Positions 1 to 8,036 of a stretch of 64,000 bases of DNA are shown piece after piece. The first letter of the stretch is position 1. Each line of letters starts with the position of its first letter. The notes beneath the pieces were generated by a model. It saw nothing but the letters and a program-made list of their open reading frames with translations, made no database searches and was not told where the DNA came from. Source of the stretch: Corynebacterium jeddahense (lineage in GTDB: Bacteria; Actinomycetota; Actinomycetes; Mycobacteriales; Mycobacteriaceae); assembly GCF_028609865.1 (NCBI RefSeq), contig NZ_CP063194.1:620001-684000 (forward strand), read 5' to 3'. The position numbers were made by a program, and so were the translations under genes.

Positions 1-272
1 CGGTGCTGGACGGCCGGGCCACCGTGGGGTCGATCCGCTGGGTGTCCAACCAGTCGGCCCGCTGGGGGTCGTGCACCGTGTCCACGGGGGAGATCCGCAT
101 CAGCGACCGGCTCAAGCAGGTGCCGGATTACGTGCTCGACGCGGTGGTCGTGCACGAGCTCACGCACACGTTCATCCCCGGCCACAGCGCGGAGTTCTAC
201 GCGTGGGCGGACCGGGTGCCGCACGCGGAGCGGGCGAAAGGCTACCTTGAGGCGTACCAGCGCTTCGGGTGA
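1..272 (+). CDS. YgjP-like (M48/DUF45) metallopeptidase, C-terminal part
   Basis: Only the last 89 or so codons are inside the window; the gene starts upstream. The segment has the RWGSC motif and the zinc-binding HELTH motif followed by a third histidine in GHS, the arrangement of the YgjP-like/DUF45 metallopeptidase domain. The family is thought to be a cytosolic zinc peptidase; no substrate can be inferred. The stop TGA is at 270-272 and the next gene lies convergently on the other strand. Confidence 0.8.
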   Translation, partial: VLDGRATVGSIRWVSNQSARWGSCTVSTGEIRISDRLKQVPDYVLDAVVVHELTHTFIPGHSAEFYAWADRVPHAERAKGYLEAYQRFG

Positions 273-313
273 GCGCGCCGCTACAGCCCCGCTACAGCCC
301 CGCTACAGCCCCG

Positions 314-1750
314 CTACAGCTCGGTGCCGTCCTGGCTGCCGTCGTCCTTGCCGTCGCCCTCTTCGCGCTTGAGCTCCGGGTTGTCACGCAGCTCCTGCTC
401 GAGCTTGGCAAACTCGTCGTCGAGGTCGGTGTCCGGCGCGTCGTCGAGCAGCGTGTCGATGAAGGCGGCGGGGTTGTCCAGGTGCTCCGCGGTGGGCAGG
501 AAGTCCGGGTGGTCCCACACCGCGTCGCGGCGCTGCGTACCGACGGCGTTGCCGATGCGCCGCCACAGCTCCGCCGCGTCGCGGGTGCGCGGGGCGCCGA
601 GCTCAATGCCGACGATCGTGGAGAACGCCTGCTCCGCCGACCCGCCGGTCGCGCGGCGGCGCGCCCACGCCTCCGCGAGCTGCGGCGTCGACGGGATGCG
701 CTCGCCGAGCGCCTCGGCGACAACGACGTCGACCCAGCCCTCCACGAGCGCGATGAGCGTCTCCAGCCGCGAGGTCGCCCCGGCGTTGCGGGAGCCGACG
801 CGCGGCGAGAGATCCTCGCCCTGCAGGTTCTGCAGCGCGTCCTGGATCTGCTGCGGGTCCCCGCTTTCCAGGTTGAGCCCGCGCACGACCTCCTCGATGT
901 GGGACGTGTCGATCTCCAGGCCCGCCGCGTACTCCTCCACGGAGGAGACGAGGCGCTCCACCAGCCACGGCACGTGGCGGAAGAGGCGCTGCCGGGCGGC
1001 CTCGCGCGCGGCGATGTAGACCATCACTTCCTGCCCGGGCAGGGACAGGCCCTTCGAGATCTCAGCGACGTTGCGCGGCAGCACCGCCGCGACGCCGGCG
1101 GGGGCGACGGGGAGACCGAAGTCGGAGCCGGTGAGCGCCTGCTGGGCGAGGTCGCCGAGCGCGTGGCCAAGCTTCATGCCGAACTGCATGGCGTTCATCT
1201 GGTTCACCACGCCCGCCATCGAGCCCATCATCTCGCGGGCCTCCTCCGGCATCGTCTCCAGCTGCGCGCGGTTCATGTGGTCCGCAACCGGGTTGACCAG
1301 TCGCTTCCACATCGGCATCGTCTTGGCCAGCCACTGCTCGGCGTTCCACGCCTCCGGCTTCGCCTGGCTCGCGGGCAGCGTGGTGGCGTCGTCGAGCCAC
1401 AGCTCCGCGAGCCGCAGGGACTCTTCGGCCGCGCGCGTGTCAGCCTCGGACACCGCCGGGGTGCTGCCGATGCGCTGGCGCGCCATGCGCGCGGCGAGGT
1501 CGAAGTTCACCGCATCGCCTTTGTCCTGCGCGTTCATCGACGAGCCCATGCCGGAGAGCATCTGCCCGAACTGGTTGAGCATGTCGCCCAGACCGCCTTG
1601 GCCCTGGGCGCCGGACTGGCCCCCGATGTTCCCGCCGAAGCCGAATGCGGCGAACGGATTCGACGGCTCGCCGCGGCGCTCGTTGTTCTCGCGGTCGTCG
1701 CCGTCATCGTTCGAGTCGTTGGGAAAGGAAAATCCGAATCCGTGAGTCAT
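314..1750 (-). CDS. DUF2342 (zincin-like) family protein
   Basis: A 478-residue protein starting at ATG 1750. The first 80 residues are a low-complexity Gly/Asn/Gln-rich stretch; the middle is helical (AAREAARQRLF); the C-terminus is acidic. The length and the EG-W-V-D-VV segment match the actinobacterial DUF2342 family annotated as zinc-dependent metalloprotease. No HExxH is visible, and as I recall family members have EGH where this one has EGW, so catalysis is doubtful. It is divergent from the PDZ/Lon-like gene, in the same neighbourhood as mycobacterial Rv3195/Rv3194c. Its function is unknown. Confidence 0.8.
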   Translation of the reverse strand: MTHGFGFSFPNDSNDDGDDRENNERRGEPSNPFAAFGFGGNIGGQSGAQGQGGLGDMLNQFGQMLSGMGSSMNAQDKGDAVNFDLAARMARQRIGSTPAVSEADTRAAEESLRLAELWLDDATTLPASQAKPEAWNAEQWLAKTMPMWKRLVNPVADHMNRAQLETMPEEAREMMGSMAGVVNQMNAMQFGMKLGHALGDLAQQALTGSDFGLPVAPAGVAAVLPRNVAEISKGLSLPGQEVMVYIAAREAARQRLFRHVPWLVERLVSSVEEYAAGLEIDTSHIEEVVRGLNLESGDPQQIQDALQNLQGEDLSPRVGSRNAGATSRLETLIALVEGWVDVVVAEALGERIPSTPQLAEAWARRRATGGSAEQAFSTIVGIELGAPRTRDAAELWRRIGNAVGTQRRDAVWDHPDFLPTAEHLDNPAAFIDTLLDDAPDTDLDDEFAKLEQELRDNPELKREEGDGKDDGSQDGTEL

Positions 1751-1812
1751 ACGCGCAAGGATACCTTCGGCCGTCGAGAGTGTGCCGGGGCGCTGCGCTA
1801 AGATCTGCCCCC

Positions 1813-2886
1813 ATGTCAGACGCGCTCGAGGTACGCAACCGGCGGTGGTCCACGCTCGTGTGGGGCGCGATCCCGGTCGCCCTGCTGGCCGGGGCGCTGG
1901 TCATCGACCACATCCCGGGCACCAGCATCCGCCTCACCGTGCCGTACGCGGCGGAGGGGCCGGGGCCCGTCTTCGACACACTTGGCGACGCCGGCGGCGA
2001 GCCGGTGGTGGACATCGAAGGCACGCCGACGCTCGAGACCGGCGGGCAGCTCAACATGACCACGGTGTCGGTGCGCACGAACATGACGCTCGGGCAAGCG
2101 ATCGGGCGGTGGGTGGCCACCGACGACACCATCGTGCCCATCGAGCAGATCATGCCGCCGGACTCGAACGAGGAACAGACGCGCGAGATGAACCAGCAGG
2201 CGTTCGTCGCCTCGGAGGCGTCGGCGACCGTCGCCGCGATGCACTACCTCAACCGGCCGACCACCGTCGCGGTGCACGACGTGGTCGACGGCAGCGCGTC
2301 GGACGGGGTGCTGCGCGCGGGCGACCGGATTGTGAAGGTGGGCGAAGCTGACGTCGATACGCCGAGCGACGTGCAGCAGGCGGTGCGCGCGAAGCAGCCC
2401 GGCGACACGGTCGAGCTCGGCATCGAGCGCGACGGGCAGGACAGCACGGTGAGCGTGACGCTGGGGGAGAACCCGCACGAGAAGGGCCAGGCGATGCTCG
2501 GGATTCTCATGAACTCCGAGCCCGCCGGCGGCGTGAGCGTGCACTACAACCTCAACGACGTTGGCGGCCCGAGCGCGGGCATGATGTTCTCGCTCGCGGT
2601 GATTGACAAGCTCACGCCCGGCGAGCTCAACGGCGGCAAGAAAGTCGCCGGGACGGGCACGATCGACGAGGACGGCACGGTCGGCCCGATCGGCGGCATC
2701 GAGCACAAGATCCGGGCCGCGAGCGACGCGGGCGCCGAGCTCTTCCTCGCGCCGCGGGACAACTGCCCCGCCGTCAAGGGTGCGCACGCGGGCGCGATGA
2801 CGGTGGCGGCGGTGGCGAACCTCACCGAGGCCGTCAACGCGATGGACGCGTACGCGGCCGGGCGCGACGTGCCGACGTGCGACTGA
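1813..2886 (+). CDS. YlbL-like PDZ/Lon-domain serine protease
   Basis: A 357-residue membrane-anchored protein. One N-terminal transmembrane segment (residues about 14-30) precedes an extracytoplasmic part. A PDZ domain lies around residues 140-215 and a Lon (S16) proteolytic domain at the C-terminus. The Lon catalytic serine is in GGPSAGM, and the partner lysine is probably in EHKIRAA. The ATG at 1813 is chosen because it directly precedes the anchor; the reading frame runs further upstream but without protein character. YlbL-type proteases in actinobacteria are anchored outside the membrane and have been linked to quality control. Confidence 0.88.
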   Translation: MSDALEVRNRRWSTLVWGAIPVALLAGALVIDHIPGTSIRLTVPYAAEGPGPVFDTLGDAGGEPVVDIEGTPTLETGGQLNMTTVSVRTNMTLGQAIGRWVATDDTIVPIEQIMPPDSNEEQTREMNQQAFVASEASATVAAMHYLNRPTTVAVHDVVDGSASDGVLRAGDRIVKVGEADVDTPSDVQQAVRAKQPGDTVELGIERDGQDSTVSVTLGENPHEKGQAMLGILMNSEPAGGVSVHYNLNDVGGPSAGMMFSLAVIDKLTPGELNGGKKVAGTGTIDEDGTVGPIGGIEHKIRAASDAGAELFLAPRDNCPAVKGAHAGAMTVAAVANLTEAVNAMDAYAAGRDVPTCD

Positions 2887-2900
2887 CGCCGAACCTGAAG

Positions 2901-3617
2901 CTAGCGGGTGGCCAGGCCGAGGTCGTAGATGCGCTGGCGCGGATCCTCCTGGTCTGAGGAGACGAGCTGCTGCAGCACCTGGCCCGCGCGGTTGTCCACC
3001 ACGGTGATGATCGCGGAGGTGCCCAGCGTGGACCAGCCGACGATGCGGTCGCCGTCGTCCTCCACCACGCGCGAGGAGCGCAGCTCGGTGAGCAGCTGCG
3101 TGGTCGATGCCGCCTTCGACTCCGAGTCGAAGAACTGGAACTGCCCGATCTCGTCGCCGGAGCAGTCGAACGAGCCGCTGATCCCGGACGGCGAGCACTC
3201 GTCGAGCTTGTCGAAGAATTCGCCCGGCGCGAGGGTGGAGAAGCGCTCGCGCACCTCCTTTAGCGTCTCGGAGCCGCGAGAGGAGCTTTTGCTTTTCGAC
3301 GTCTGCGTCGCCGCCGTCGTGCGCCCCGTCGCCGCTGCCGCGCCGGTGCCCGAGTGCGTCGTGGTCGCGCCGGTGCTGGGGGTCGCCGAGCTCGTGGCGG
3401 TCGCCGTGCTTGTCGCCGTCGTGGTTGAGGGCTCGGTGGAGGATTCGGTGGTCTCCGTTGCTTCGGAGACCGCGGAAGCGTCGTCGGTGGGGTCGTTGGC
3501 CGGCTCGTCGTTCTGGCCGCCGCAGGCGGTGAGCGTCAGCGCGGCAGCCGCTGCCACCGTAACGGCGGCGACGGGGGCGGGGCGGGAGAACTTACGGGAA
3601 GCGAACACGCCTGACAT
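2901..3617 (-). CDS. Putative lipoprotein with Ser/Thr-rich linker
   Basis: A 238-residue protein whose ATG at 3617 gives a basic start, a hydrophobic core and a lipobox ending LTAC, the signature of lipidation by Lgt. A Thr/Ser/Ala-rich linker of about 80 residues follows, then a small globular C-terminal domain with two cysteines (DECSP, FDCSG) that could form a disulfide. The in-frame sequence upstream of 3617 has no protein character and was excluded. It lies in the same direction as and just downstream of the PPA1309 gene (12-base gap). Function unknown. Confidence 0.72.
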   Translation of the reverse strand: MSGVFASRKFSRPAPVAAVTVAAAAALTLTACGGQNDEPANDPTDDASAVSEATETTESSTEPSTTTATSTATATSSATPSTGATTTHSGTGAAAATGRTTAATQTSKSKSSSRGSETLKEVRERFSTLAPGEFFDKLDECSPSGISGSFDCSGDEIGQFQFFDSESKAASTTQLLTELRSSRVVEDDGDRIVGWSTLGTSAIITVVDNRAGQVLQQLVSSDQEDPRQRIYDLGLATR

Positions 3618-3628
3618 CCTAAACCAGC

Positions 3629-4147
3629 CTAAACCAGCTCGTCGGGGTCCTGCTCCAGCCCGTAGCGCAGGGCGGCGATCACGCCCGGCGCCACCCCGGG
3701 CCCGCCGCGCAGCTCGATGTCGTCCTGGGCGAAGGCGCCGCGCTCCTCGAGCTCCTCGTCGCTCAGGCGCATCTGCAGCAGGGTCTGCTCCACGTCGTCC
3801 GAGCGTAGGACGCCGGAGAACAACCGCGCCGGGCGAGGCTCGGCCGCCTCGCCCTCGGAAGCGTCCTTGAACACGATTTCCTGGGCGAGGATGACGCCGG
3901 CGACCTCGTTCGGCCACGCGGTGCGGGCGACGTACTCGCCGAGCTCTTCGGAACCGGGCAGGATGGTCGCGGGGAGGTCCTGGACGACGAGGGTTAATGG
4001 GGAGGAATCGTCGAGGTCTATCAGCTCGTCGACAAGCAACTGCGTCGGCACCAGCCCGAACAACGTCGGGGGCGCGTCCCACCCCTCGGCGTGGACGAAC
4101 TCGACGGCCTCGAGCATGGCCTTGTTCAATGCTTGCTGTTCGCGCAC
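3629..4147 (-). CDS. PPA1309 family protein
   Basis: A 172-residue acidic cytosolic protein that matches what I know of the actinobacterial PPA1309 family, which accompanies the UPF0182 membrane protein in mycobacteria and corynebacteria. The start is GTG at 4147, with AAAGGG five bases upstream. It is divergent from the UPF0182 gene across a gap of about 80 bases that must hold both promoters. No catalytic motif is recognisable and no function is known. Confidence 0.75.
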   Translation of the reverse strand: MREQQALNKAMLEAVEFVHAEGWDAPPTLFGLVPTQLLVDELIDLDDSSPLTLVVQDLPATILPGSEELGEYVARTAWPNEVAGVILAQEIVFKDASEGEAAEPRPARLFSGVLRSDDVEQTLLQMRLSDEELEERGAFAQDDIELRGGPGVAPGVIAALRYGLEQDPDELV

Positions 4148-4230
4148 GGGAACCCTTTCGGCAGGTTGGACGTTGGACTCTTTAAGCTTGGAGCTTAATG
4201 GCGTTGTTCGACTATTCCTAAGGAGCAGGC

Positions 4231-7194
4231 TTGGCTACCCGCCTCAACCGGCCGCAACCGCGCGCAAAGAAATCGAACACGGGGCTGTGGGTCACCGTGG
4301 GCGTGCTCGGACTCATCCTCTTCCTCGTGCCGGTGCTGGTCGGCCTGTACACGGACTTCCTCTGGTTCGGCGAGGTGCACTTCCGCGGCGTGTTCAACCG
4401 CGTGATCGTCGCCCGGATCATCCTGTTCCTCGTCTTCGCGCTGCTCGGCGGGGGCATTTCGTGGCTCGCCGCGTGGTTCGCGTGGCGCGGGCGCCCGGTG
4501 GAGGATCCGAGCCCGTTCGCGCAGAACGCGCAGTACCGCGCCCAGCTCCAGCAGGGCGTGCGTGGGCTGCTGCTGTGGGTGCCCGTTATCGTCGCCATCC
4601 TCAGCGGCCTGGCGGGCCAGCGCATGTGGCGCGTCTTCATGCTGTGGATCAACGGCGGCACCTTCGGTACCTCCGATCCGCAGTTCGGGCACGACCTCGG
4701 CTTCTACGCGTTCACGCTGCCCGGCATCTCCGCGGTGGTGGACACGCTGTCGATGCTCCTCATCGTCGCGTTCATCATCGGCGCCGTGGGGCACTACCTG
4801 CTCGGCGGCATCCGCATCGGCAACAACGTCTCCGGCGCGCGGGGGCGGGTGACCAAGCAGGCGCGCGTGCAGCTCGCGGTCACCGCCGGCCTGTGGATGC
4901 TGGTGAAGGCCGTGAGCTACTGGCTGGACCGTTACTACCTGCTCTACAGCCGCAACGACATCTTCACCGGCGCCTCCTACACCACGGTGAACGCGATGCT
5001 GCCGGCGAAGATCATCCTCACCGTCATCGCGGTCGTGGTGGCCGCGGCGTTCTTCGCCTCCATCGTGTACAAGGACTTCCGCATTCCGGTGCTGGCCACC
5101 GTGCTCATGCTCCTGTCGTCGCTCGTGGTGGGCAGCATCTGGCCGGCGCTCTTGGAGCAGTTCTCGGTGAAGCCGAACCGCCAAGCCAAGGAGTACGAGT
5201 ACATCGGCCGCAACATCGAGGCCACGCGCGAGGCGTACGGGCTGACGGACGACAAGGTCACGTACAAGAACGACTGGGGCGCGGGCAACACGTCGAACAC
5301 GCAGGTCGCGTCCGACGAGGCGACCATCGCCAACCTGCGACTGCTGGACCCGGACATCATCTCCCCGACGTTCACCCAGAACCAGCAGCTGCGTAACTTC
5401 TACGGCTTCCCGGACCAGCTGGCGATGGACCGCTACGAGGTGGACGGGCAGATGCGCGACTTCGTCGTCGCGGCGCGCGAAATGAACCCGAACGCGCTAA
5501 GCGAAAACCAGCGCGACTGGATCAACCGCCACACCGTATACACGCACGGCAACGGCTTCATCGCGGCTCAGGCCAACACGGTCGACGAGGCGGCGCAGGA
5601 CGCGGGCTCCACCCGCGGCGGCCTGCCCATCTTCACGGTCTCCGACCTGCAGTCCAATGCGGCGGCGAAGCAGAACGACGACGCCGCACAGCTGGGCATC
5701 AAGGTCGAGGAGCCGCGCATCTACTACGGCCCGGTTATCGCCGGGGCGAACGACGGGCTGGACTACGCCATCGTCGGCGACAACGGGGAGGGCCCGGTCG
5801 AGTACGACACCGACACCTCGACCTACACCTACACCGGCCAGGGCGGCGTGCCCATCGGCAACGTGCTCAACCGGCTCGCGTACACCGTGAAGTACCAGGA
5901 GCTCAGCTTCCTGCTGTCCGACCGCGTCGGCGGCAACTCGAAGGTGCTCTACGACCGCGACCCGCGCGAGCGCGTCGAGCGCGTCGCGCCGTGGCTGACC
6001 ACGGACTCGAAGACGTACCCCGCCGTGGTGGACGGCCGCGTGAAGTGGATCGTGGACGGCTACACCACACTGAGCCAGCTGCCGTACTCGACGCGCACCT
6101 CGCTGCAGTCCACGACGCAGGACGCGCTCAACCCCGACGGCACGACCCAGCGGCTGATCACGGACAAGGTCGGCTACATCCGCAACTCCGTGAAGGCGAC
6201 GGTGGACGCCTACGACGGCACGGTGGACCTCTACGCCTTCGACGAGTCCGACCCGGTGCTGCGCGCCTGGGAGGGCGCGTTCCCGGGCACGGTGCGCCCG
6301 GCGTCTGAAATCTCGGACTCCCTGCGCGAGCACCTGCGCTACCCGGAGGACCTGTTCAAGGTGCAGCGCGACCTGCTCGCGCGCTACCACGTGGACGACC
6401 CGGGCGTGTTCTTCAACAACGACGCGTTTTGGTCCGTGCCCAACGACCCGACGGCGCCGGAGGACCGCGAGACGCTGAACCAGCCGCCGTACTACGTGGT
6501 GGCCGCCGACCCGGAGACGGAGAAGGCCTCCTTCCAGCTGATCACCCCGTACCGCGGCCTCAACCGCGAGTTCCTCTCCGCGCACATGGCGGTCTCCTCC
6601 GACCCGGACAACTACGGCCACATCACCGTGCGCGTGCTGCCCACGAACACGCAGACCCAGGGCCCGAAGCAGGCGCAGGACGCGCTCATGTCCTCGGACC
6701 AGGTGGCCCGCGACCGCACGCTGTGGCAGGGCTCGAACGACCTGAAGAACGGCAACCTGCTCACGCTGCCCGTCGGCGGCGGCGAGATCCTCTACGTCGA
6801 GCCGATCTACTCGCAGCGCAAGGATCAGGCGTCCGCCTTCCCGAAGCTGCTGCGCGTGCTCGTGTTCTACCGCGGCCAGGTGGGCTACGCGCCGACGATC
6901 GCGCAGGCGCTGGACCAGGTGGGCATTCACTCCTCCGCGGCCCAGGACATCGAGCTTGTCGACGACGCACCGAAGGCTCCCAACGCCTCCGAAGCCGCCA
7001 AGCCGGACGGCGAGGCGGCCAAGCCGGCCGAGGACGCGAAGGACACCCCGCAGATAAGCAAGGACGAGGCCATGAACCGCGTCAACGACGCGCTGCGCAA
7101 CCTCGAGAGCGCGCGCAACGGCTCCTTCGAGGAGTACGGTCGGGCCCTCGACCAGCTCGACCGTGCCGTGGCCGATTATCAGAACGCGAAATAG
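4231..7194 (+). CDS. UPF0182 family large membrane protein
   Basis: A 987-residue protein starting at TTG 4231 with AGGAG at 4221-4225. The first 310 residues hold seven likely transmembrane segments. A large extracytoplasmic region of about 560 residues follows, then an acidic Ala/Lys-rich C-terminal tail that is probably coiled-coil. Size and layout match UPF0182/COG1615 (Rv3193c in M. tuberculosis). The biochemical function is unknown. The tRNA-fMet gene follows about 100 bases downstream. Confidence 0.9.
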   Translation: MATRLNRPQPRAKKSNTGLWVTVGVLGLILFLVPVLVGLYTDFLWFGEVHFRGVFNRVIVARIILFLVFALLGGGISWLAAWFAWRGRPVEDPSPFAQNAQYRAQLQQGVRGLLLWVPVIVAILSGLAGQRMWRVFMLWINGGTFGTSDPQFGHDLGFYAFTLPGISAVVDTLSMLLIVAFIIGAVGHYLLGGIRIGNNVSGARGRVTKQARVQLAVTAGLWMLVKAVSYWLDRYYLLYSRNDIFTGASYTTVNAMLPAKIILTVIAVVVAAAFFASIVYKDFRIPVLATVLMLLSSLVVGSIWPALLEQFSVKPNRQAKEYEYIGRNIEATREAYGLTDDKVTYKNDWGAGNTSNTQVASDEATIANLRLLDPDIISPTFTQNQQLRNFYGFPDQLAMDRYEVDGQMRDFVVAAREMNPNALSENQRDWINRHTVYTHGNGFIAAQANTVDEAAQDAGSTRGGLPIFTVSDLQSNAAAKQNDDAAQLGIKVEEPRIYYGPVIAGANDGLDYAIVGDNGEGPVEYDTDTSTYTYTGQGGVPIGNVLNRLAYTVKYQELSFLLSDRVGGNSKVLYDRDPRERVERVAPWLTTDSKTYPAVVDGRVKWIVDGYTTLSQLPYSTRTSLQSTTQDALNPDGTTQRLITDKVGYIRNSVKATVDAYDGTVDLYAFDESDPVLRAWEGAFPGTVRPASEISDSLREHLRYPEDLFKVQRDLLARYHVDDPGVFFNNDAFWSVPNDPTAPEDRETLNQPPYYVVAADPETEKASFQLITPYRGLNREFLSAHMAVSSDPDNYGHITVRVLPTNTQTQGPKQAQDALMSSDQVARDRTLWQGSNDLKNGNLLTLPVGGGEILYVEPIYSQRKDQASAFPKLLRVLVFYRGQVGYAPTIAQALDQVGIHSSAAQDIELVDDAPKAPNASEAAKPDGEAAKPAEDAKDTPQISKDEAMNRVNDALRNLESARNGSFEEYGRALDQLDRAVADYQNAK

Positions 7195-7210
7195 CGCCCC
7201 ACCAGGGTGT

Positions 7211-7239
7211 TTGGTGTGAATCGTTGGTGTAGGTATAGT
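7211..7239 (+). promoter_or_regulatory. Promoter of the initiator tRNA gene
   Basis: TTGGTG (7211-7216) and TATAGT (7234-7239) are separated by 17 bases, a good sigma-A type promoter, and lie about 50 bases upstream of the tRNA-fMet gene. Confidence 0.6.
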
Positions 7240-7290
7240 AATTCCACGTCGCCGGGAACGGCGGCAGGCGATAATCACATAAACGCCCGT

Positions 7291-7364
7291 CGCGGGGTGG
7301 AGCAGCTCGGTAGCTCGCTGGGCTCATAACCCAGAGGTCGTTGGTTCGAATCCAGCCCCCGCTA
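7291..7364 (+). tRNA. tRNA-fMet (initiator, CAT anticodon)
   Basis: A complete cloverleaf. The acceptor stem CGCGGGG pairs with CCCCGC and leaves position 1 unpaired; the anticodon stem has three consecutive G-C pairs (GGG/CCC) around loop CTCATAA; the T loop is TTCGAAT. The 1-72 mismatch plus the GGG/CCC anticodon stem mark an initiator rather than elongator tRNA. CCA is not encoded (CTA follows). The 3' part from about 7331 is repeated at 30082 and 32651, so this is the attachment gene of the island and its 3' end is now supplied by element A. Confidence 0.95.
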
Positions 7365-7367
7365 CTA
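7331..7367 (+). repeat. Attachment-site copy 1 (tRNA 3' end, left boundary)
   Basis: The anticodon-arm end, variable loop, T arm and acceptor 3' strand of tRNA-fMet, nearly identical to copies at 30082-30118 and 32651-32686. It marks the left end of element A. Confidence 0.88.
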
Positions 7368-7371
7368 AGAT

Positions 7372-7414
7372 AAGGCCCCTACCAGTGCAAATGCTGGTAG
7401 GGGCCTTCTTCATT
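7372..7414 (+). terminator. Intrinsic terminator after tRNA-fMet
   Basis: A 13-bp stem (AGGCCCCTACCAG and its complement) with a 7-base loop, followed by a T-rich tail. It lies inside element A, so the element brings its own terminator for the tRNA. Confidence 0.8.
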
Positions 7415-7620
7415 TTGTGAGCGGATCACCATTTGGTGCACTAGCTGGTGCACTAGGGTCAAAATCCTGCACCAAACGGAACTGCGACGCTCCAACGAAG
7501 CGGCGCAGGTTTTCGGGGCATTGCTTAGTGATTGCGAGGTCGGCGGCAACGAAGGAACGCCACGGGAGCCGGCAGTTCGGGGGGTCTGCCTATCTCGGGG
7601 GGTGAGACTGCTCAACCGTG
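7415..7620. other. Left-end noncoding region of element A
   Basis: No gene seen. It contains two direct copies of GGTGCACTAG at 7436-7457, the same doublet that occurs at the 3' ends of both integrase reading frames (29953 and 32519), so it may hold integrase arm-type binding sites or a scar of an older integrase copy. Confidence 0.4.
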
Positions 7621-7737
7621 GCGTTCGGGAGAAAGCCTATTGAGGGCGGCAAGTCCGTCAGCGCAGTAGCCAGGACACTCAACGTCTCGCGGCCGACGAT
7701 CTATCGCGCTCTCAAGCGCATCGAAGCCGACGCTTAG
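7621..7737 (+). pseudogene. C-terminal remnant of a serine resolvase/invertase
   Basis: The last 38 codons form a Hin-type helix-turn-helix ending: GKSVSAVARTLNVSRPTIYR followed by ALKRIEADA and a stop. The catalytic N-terminal domain is missing and no in-frame start is present, so this is a fragment of a plasmid or transposon resolvase. Confidence 0.7.
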
Positions 7738-7746
7738 GCACAGGCT

Positions 7747-7799
7747 GCGTCGCTAGCGCTCGCACCCGGCGAGAAGGCATCAGGCTGCGCTAGCGACGC
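7747..7799. repeat. 12-bp perfect inverted repeat
   Basis: GCGTCGCTAGCG at 7747-7758 and its exact complement at 7788-7799, separated by 29 bases, just downstream of the resolvase remnant. It could be a terminator without T tract or part of a recombination site. Confidence 0.5.
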
Positions 7800-7857
7800 T
7801 CGGCACACATGAGTGCTGCACTGCTGGGATACGCCTGCGACCGGCAGAGCCGGGCCG

Positions 7858-7889
7858 AATACGGGATTGACCACATACACCCCGTATTC
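7858..7889. promoter_or_regulatory. Inverted repeat upstream of DUF4192 gene
   Basis: GAATACGGG and its complement CCCGTATTC are separated by about 14 bases, ending some 18 bases before the ATG at 7908. An RBS (AAAGGAG) follows. It resembles an operator or 5'-leader hairpin. Confidence 0.45.
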
Positions 7890-7907
7890 GTGCAAAGGAG
7901 CACTGCC

Positions 7908-8006
7908 ATGTCCACCCATTCTCACACGCTTGCATCCCACGGCGAGATTCTCGCGAACCTCCCCGGCATCCTCGGGTTTTACCCGAACAACTCGCTGATC
8001 CGCTTT
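7908..8006 (+). pseudogene. DUF4192 family protein, N-terminal fragment
   Basis: ATG at 7908 with AAAGGAG upstream. The 33 codons contain PGILGFYPNNSL, the typical opening of DUF4192 proteins. The frame is broken at 8006 by the IS3-like element and resumes at 10018. DUF4192 proteins are common in actinobacterial chromosomes and plasmids; function unknown. Confidence 0.72.
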
Positions 8007-8036
8007 GTGTCAAGTGGTTGTGAACGGGTTTGGGTG

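Noticed and set aside
269..1801. 510-residue plus-strand frame opposite the DUF2342 gene
   Set aside because: Typical GC-rich antisense shadow (Arg/Leu/Val-rich) with no domain.
7379..7615. 78-residue minus-strand frame at the element left end
   Set aside because: It overlaps the tRNA terminator, has no RBS and no recognisable motif.
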